In this document: positions 62,683 through 64,000 of the stretch, one piece after another
How the letters are laid out: each line of letters starts with the position of its first letter
Numbering within the stretch: position 1 is the stretch's first letter
NCBI RefSeq assembly: GCF_016863475.1
Contig: NZ_BOOY01000022.1
Location: 1-64,000 of the forward strand
Direction of reading: 5' to 3'
Origin: Spirilliplanes yamanashiensis
Lineage (GTDB): Bacteria; Actinomycetota; Actinomycetes; Mycobacteriales; Micromonosporaceae
Length of the DNA stretch: 64,000 nucleotides
Notes under the pieces: generated by a model
The model's input: the letters and a program-made list of their open reading frames with translations, nothing else
Told to the model about the DNA's origin: nothing
Databases searched by the model: none
Position numbers and translations under genes: made by a program

Positions 62683-63843
62683 ATGACCTTCCGCAACCTG
62701 GCGCGAGTCGGTGCAGTCGGCCTGCTGGCCACCGGTGCCCTGGCCGCCGCCGCCACCCCGGCCCTCGCGGCCGACGTCGACTTCGGCCTCGACCTGACCG
62801 GCTCCACCATCGCGGCCGACGCGAGCGGCAAGTTCGCCCAGGTGGGCGTCTCCAACAACGGCACCACCAAGCCGAAGACCGTCGGCATCACGTTCGACGT
62901 GAGCAAGCTCGACCTGTCCAAGGTGGAGGTCGACCTCGGCACGGGCGGCTGCACCTTCGTCGACGAGATCGCCGAGTGCGAGCTGGTGGCCGAGGACATC
63001 CCGGCCCCGGGCGCCTCCTCCGACCTGTGGCTGCCGCTGCAGAAGAAGGACGGCGCGACCGGCGCCGCCGGCAAGCTCACCATCTCGCTCACGGTCGCGG
63101 GCGACGCGGACAAGACGAACAACTCCAAGACGGTGGACGTGACCGTCGGCGGCAGCGGGGTCGACCTGCAGATCGAGTCGCCCGACGTGACCGTGGTCGA
63201 CAACGACGGCTTCACCGGCAAGCCGGTCGAGCCGGGCGCGGGCAGCGCCCTCGCGGTGTACGCGCTGAACCAGGGCGACCGCACGGCCCGGGGTCTCACC
63301 GTCACGGCGACGCTTCCCGAGAAGTCCAGCTTCGTCACGGACGACGCCGACGAGGAGTGCACCTTCTCCGGCCGGACCGTCACCTGCTCGTATGACGAGA
63401 TCGAGCTGATCCCGGCCGACCTCGACGAGACCACCAACAAGGAGCTGTCCAGCCGGGCGTTCTTCTTCCCGGTCCGGGTGGCCGAGGACGCGAAGGGTCC
63501 GGCCCTGAAGGGCGGCGTCTCCACCGGCGTCGCGATCGAGACCGCCGAGTCCGCCGACGTGCGCCGCAAGGCCGCCGCGCCGGCCGCGCCGTCCAAGAAC
63601 TCGCGTGAGCTGACGGCCGCCGAGGTGCAGGACATCGACTCGACCGACAACGAGGACACCTTCTCGGTCCTGGTCACCGTCGCCGAGGGTGGCGAGGGTG
63701 GCGGCGGTGGCCTGCCGGTCACCGGTCCGGCCGCGCTGGGCATCGGCGCGGGCGGCGCGGCCGTCCTGGCCGCCGGCATCGCGATGTTCCTGGTGGCGCG
63801 CCGCCGCCGGATCGTCCTGGTCGCCCCGCGCGACGAGAAGTAA
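62683..63843 (+). CDS. LPVTG cell-wall-anchored surface protein
   Basis: A 386-residue exported protein. The signal peptide ends at about residue 27 (ATPALAAD). Two or more beta-sandwich, CARDB/DUF11-like repeats follow (VGVSNNGTTKPKTVGITFDV; LAVYALNQGDRTARGLTVTATLP), then a Gly linker and a sortase signal LPVTG, a hydrophobic helix and RRRR tail. It is probably covalently attached to peptidoglycan or retained in the membrane. ATG 62683 follows GGGGAG. The partner sortase is not in this window. Function (adhesion, surface layer) unknown. Confidence 0.85.
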   Translation: MTFRNLARVGAVGLLATGALAAAATPALAADVDFGLDLTGSTIAADASGKFAQVGVSNNGTTKPKTVGITFDVSKLDLSKVEVDLGTGGCTFVDEIAECELVAEDIPAPGASSDLWLPLQKKDGATGAAGKLTISLTVAGDADKTNNSKTVDVTVGGSGVDLQIESPDVTVVDNDGFTGKPVEPGAGSALAVYALNQGDRTARGLTVTATLPEKSSFVTDDADEECTFSGRTVTCSYDEIELIPADLDETTNKELSSRAFFFPVRVAEDAKGPALKGGVSTGVAIETAESADVRRKAAAPAAPSKNSRELTAAEVQDIDSTDNEDTFSVLVTVAEGGEGGGGGLPVTGPAALGIGAGGAAVLAAGIAMFLVARRRRIVLVAPRDEK

Positions 63844-63855
63844 GACGTTCCGTCT

Positions 63856-63892
63856 CGACGGCCCGGCTGCACCCCTTGCGGCCGGGCCGTCG
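63856..63892 (+). terminator. Terminator after surface-protein gene
   Basis: CGACGGCCCGGC (63856-63867) pairs perfectly with GCCGGGCCGTCG (63881-63892). Confidence 0.8.
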
Positions 63893-63975
63893 CGGCAGTC
63901 CGACGCTGCTCCTGAGTGGACGGTGGCGGGCGACGGGGGCTCCGAATTGATATCCGTCCGGTAACAAAAACTCCG

Positions 63976-63995
63976 GCATAGCGGAATCTCTATGC
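63976..63995. repeat. Short inverted repeat at right edge
   Basis: GCATAG (63976-63981) and CTATGC (63990-63995) flank 8 nt in an AT-richer stretch (63947-64000). It may belong to the regulatory region of a gene beyond the window; no gene is visible from 63893 to 64000. Confidence 0.35.
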
Positions 63996-64000
63996 GTTGT

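Noticed and set aside
63893-64000. Promoter of a gene beyond the right edge (TTGATA near 63948, AT-rich stretch).
   Set aside because: No well-spaced -10 and no coding start within the window; only the GCATAG/CTATGC dyad is recorded.

Overview
The window comes from the chromosome of a high-GC (roughly 70-75% by eye) filamentous actinomycete. The futalosine menaquinone genes, a BldC-type regulator, a SigE-family sigma factor, many secreted lectin or glycan-active enzymes and frequent GTG/TTG starts with 4-nt overlaps all point this way. Micromonosporaceae is my best guess, but no 16S or tRNA gene is present to prove it. I see no tRNA, rRNA, insertion sequence, integrase, phage gene or CRISPR array; it reads as core and near-core chromosome.

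Layout. 1-2310: membrane sulfatase-like protein and a STAS protein. 2451-8424: heme and cytochrome c block (hemL, histidine phosphatase, thioredoxin lipoprotein, ccdA, resB, ccsB). 9377-14507: menaquinone UbiD, MqnP and UbiX, with a SigE-family sigma operon between them. 15006-17589: BldC-like regulator, Lrp regulator with a cysteine desulfhydrase, and a glycolipid-binding protein. 17707-22656: a PrnB-like (DUF1864) putative heme protein translationally chained to a PAS histidine kinase, a single-domain response regulator and a hybrid kinase. 22709-28404: DEAD-box helicase, proline-rich tail-anchored protein, NlpC/P60 hydrolase. 28685-30567: mqnE and two small membrane proteins. 30688-33233: secreted carboxypeptidase, PadR regulator and signal peptidase. 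33232-37169: cobalamin riboswitch, BtuFCD-type importer and an unusual phosphotransferase. 37171-46356: LLM oxidoreductase, glyoxalase-like protein, ABC-2 exporter operon, sugar epimerase-like protein, HelR-type ATPase, ArsR regulator and MFS pump. 46353-50735: mqnA and paaABCDE. 50847-55167: lectin-bearing trypsin-fold pseudoprotease, aldo/keto reductase and a GH64 glucanase. 55270-60285: GNAT, SWIM and SNF2 proteins. 60430-63843: TetR regulator, mqnC and an LPVTG surface protein.

Functionally the window is dominated by respiration: menaquinone made by the futalosine route (mqnA, mqnC, mqnE, the UbiD-type decarboxylase, mqnP and ubiX are here; mqnB and mqnD are not), System II cytochrome c maturation, and tetrapyrrole or cobalamin supply. 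Around this sit xenobiotic-defence genes, aerobic phenylacetate degradation and secreted polymer-active proteins.

The strongest leads for new biology are the PrnB-like/phosphorelay operon (17707-22656), the kinase-like gene in the B12 operon (36201-37169), the double-mutant trypsin-like lectin protein with a Crp-type site upstream (50741-52436), and a long dyad that encloses the start codon of the MFS gene (45089-45130). Many single genes appear to be transcribed leaderlessly from a TANNNT box 6-8 nt before the start codon.
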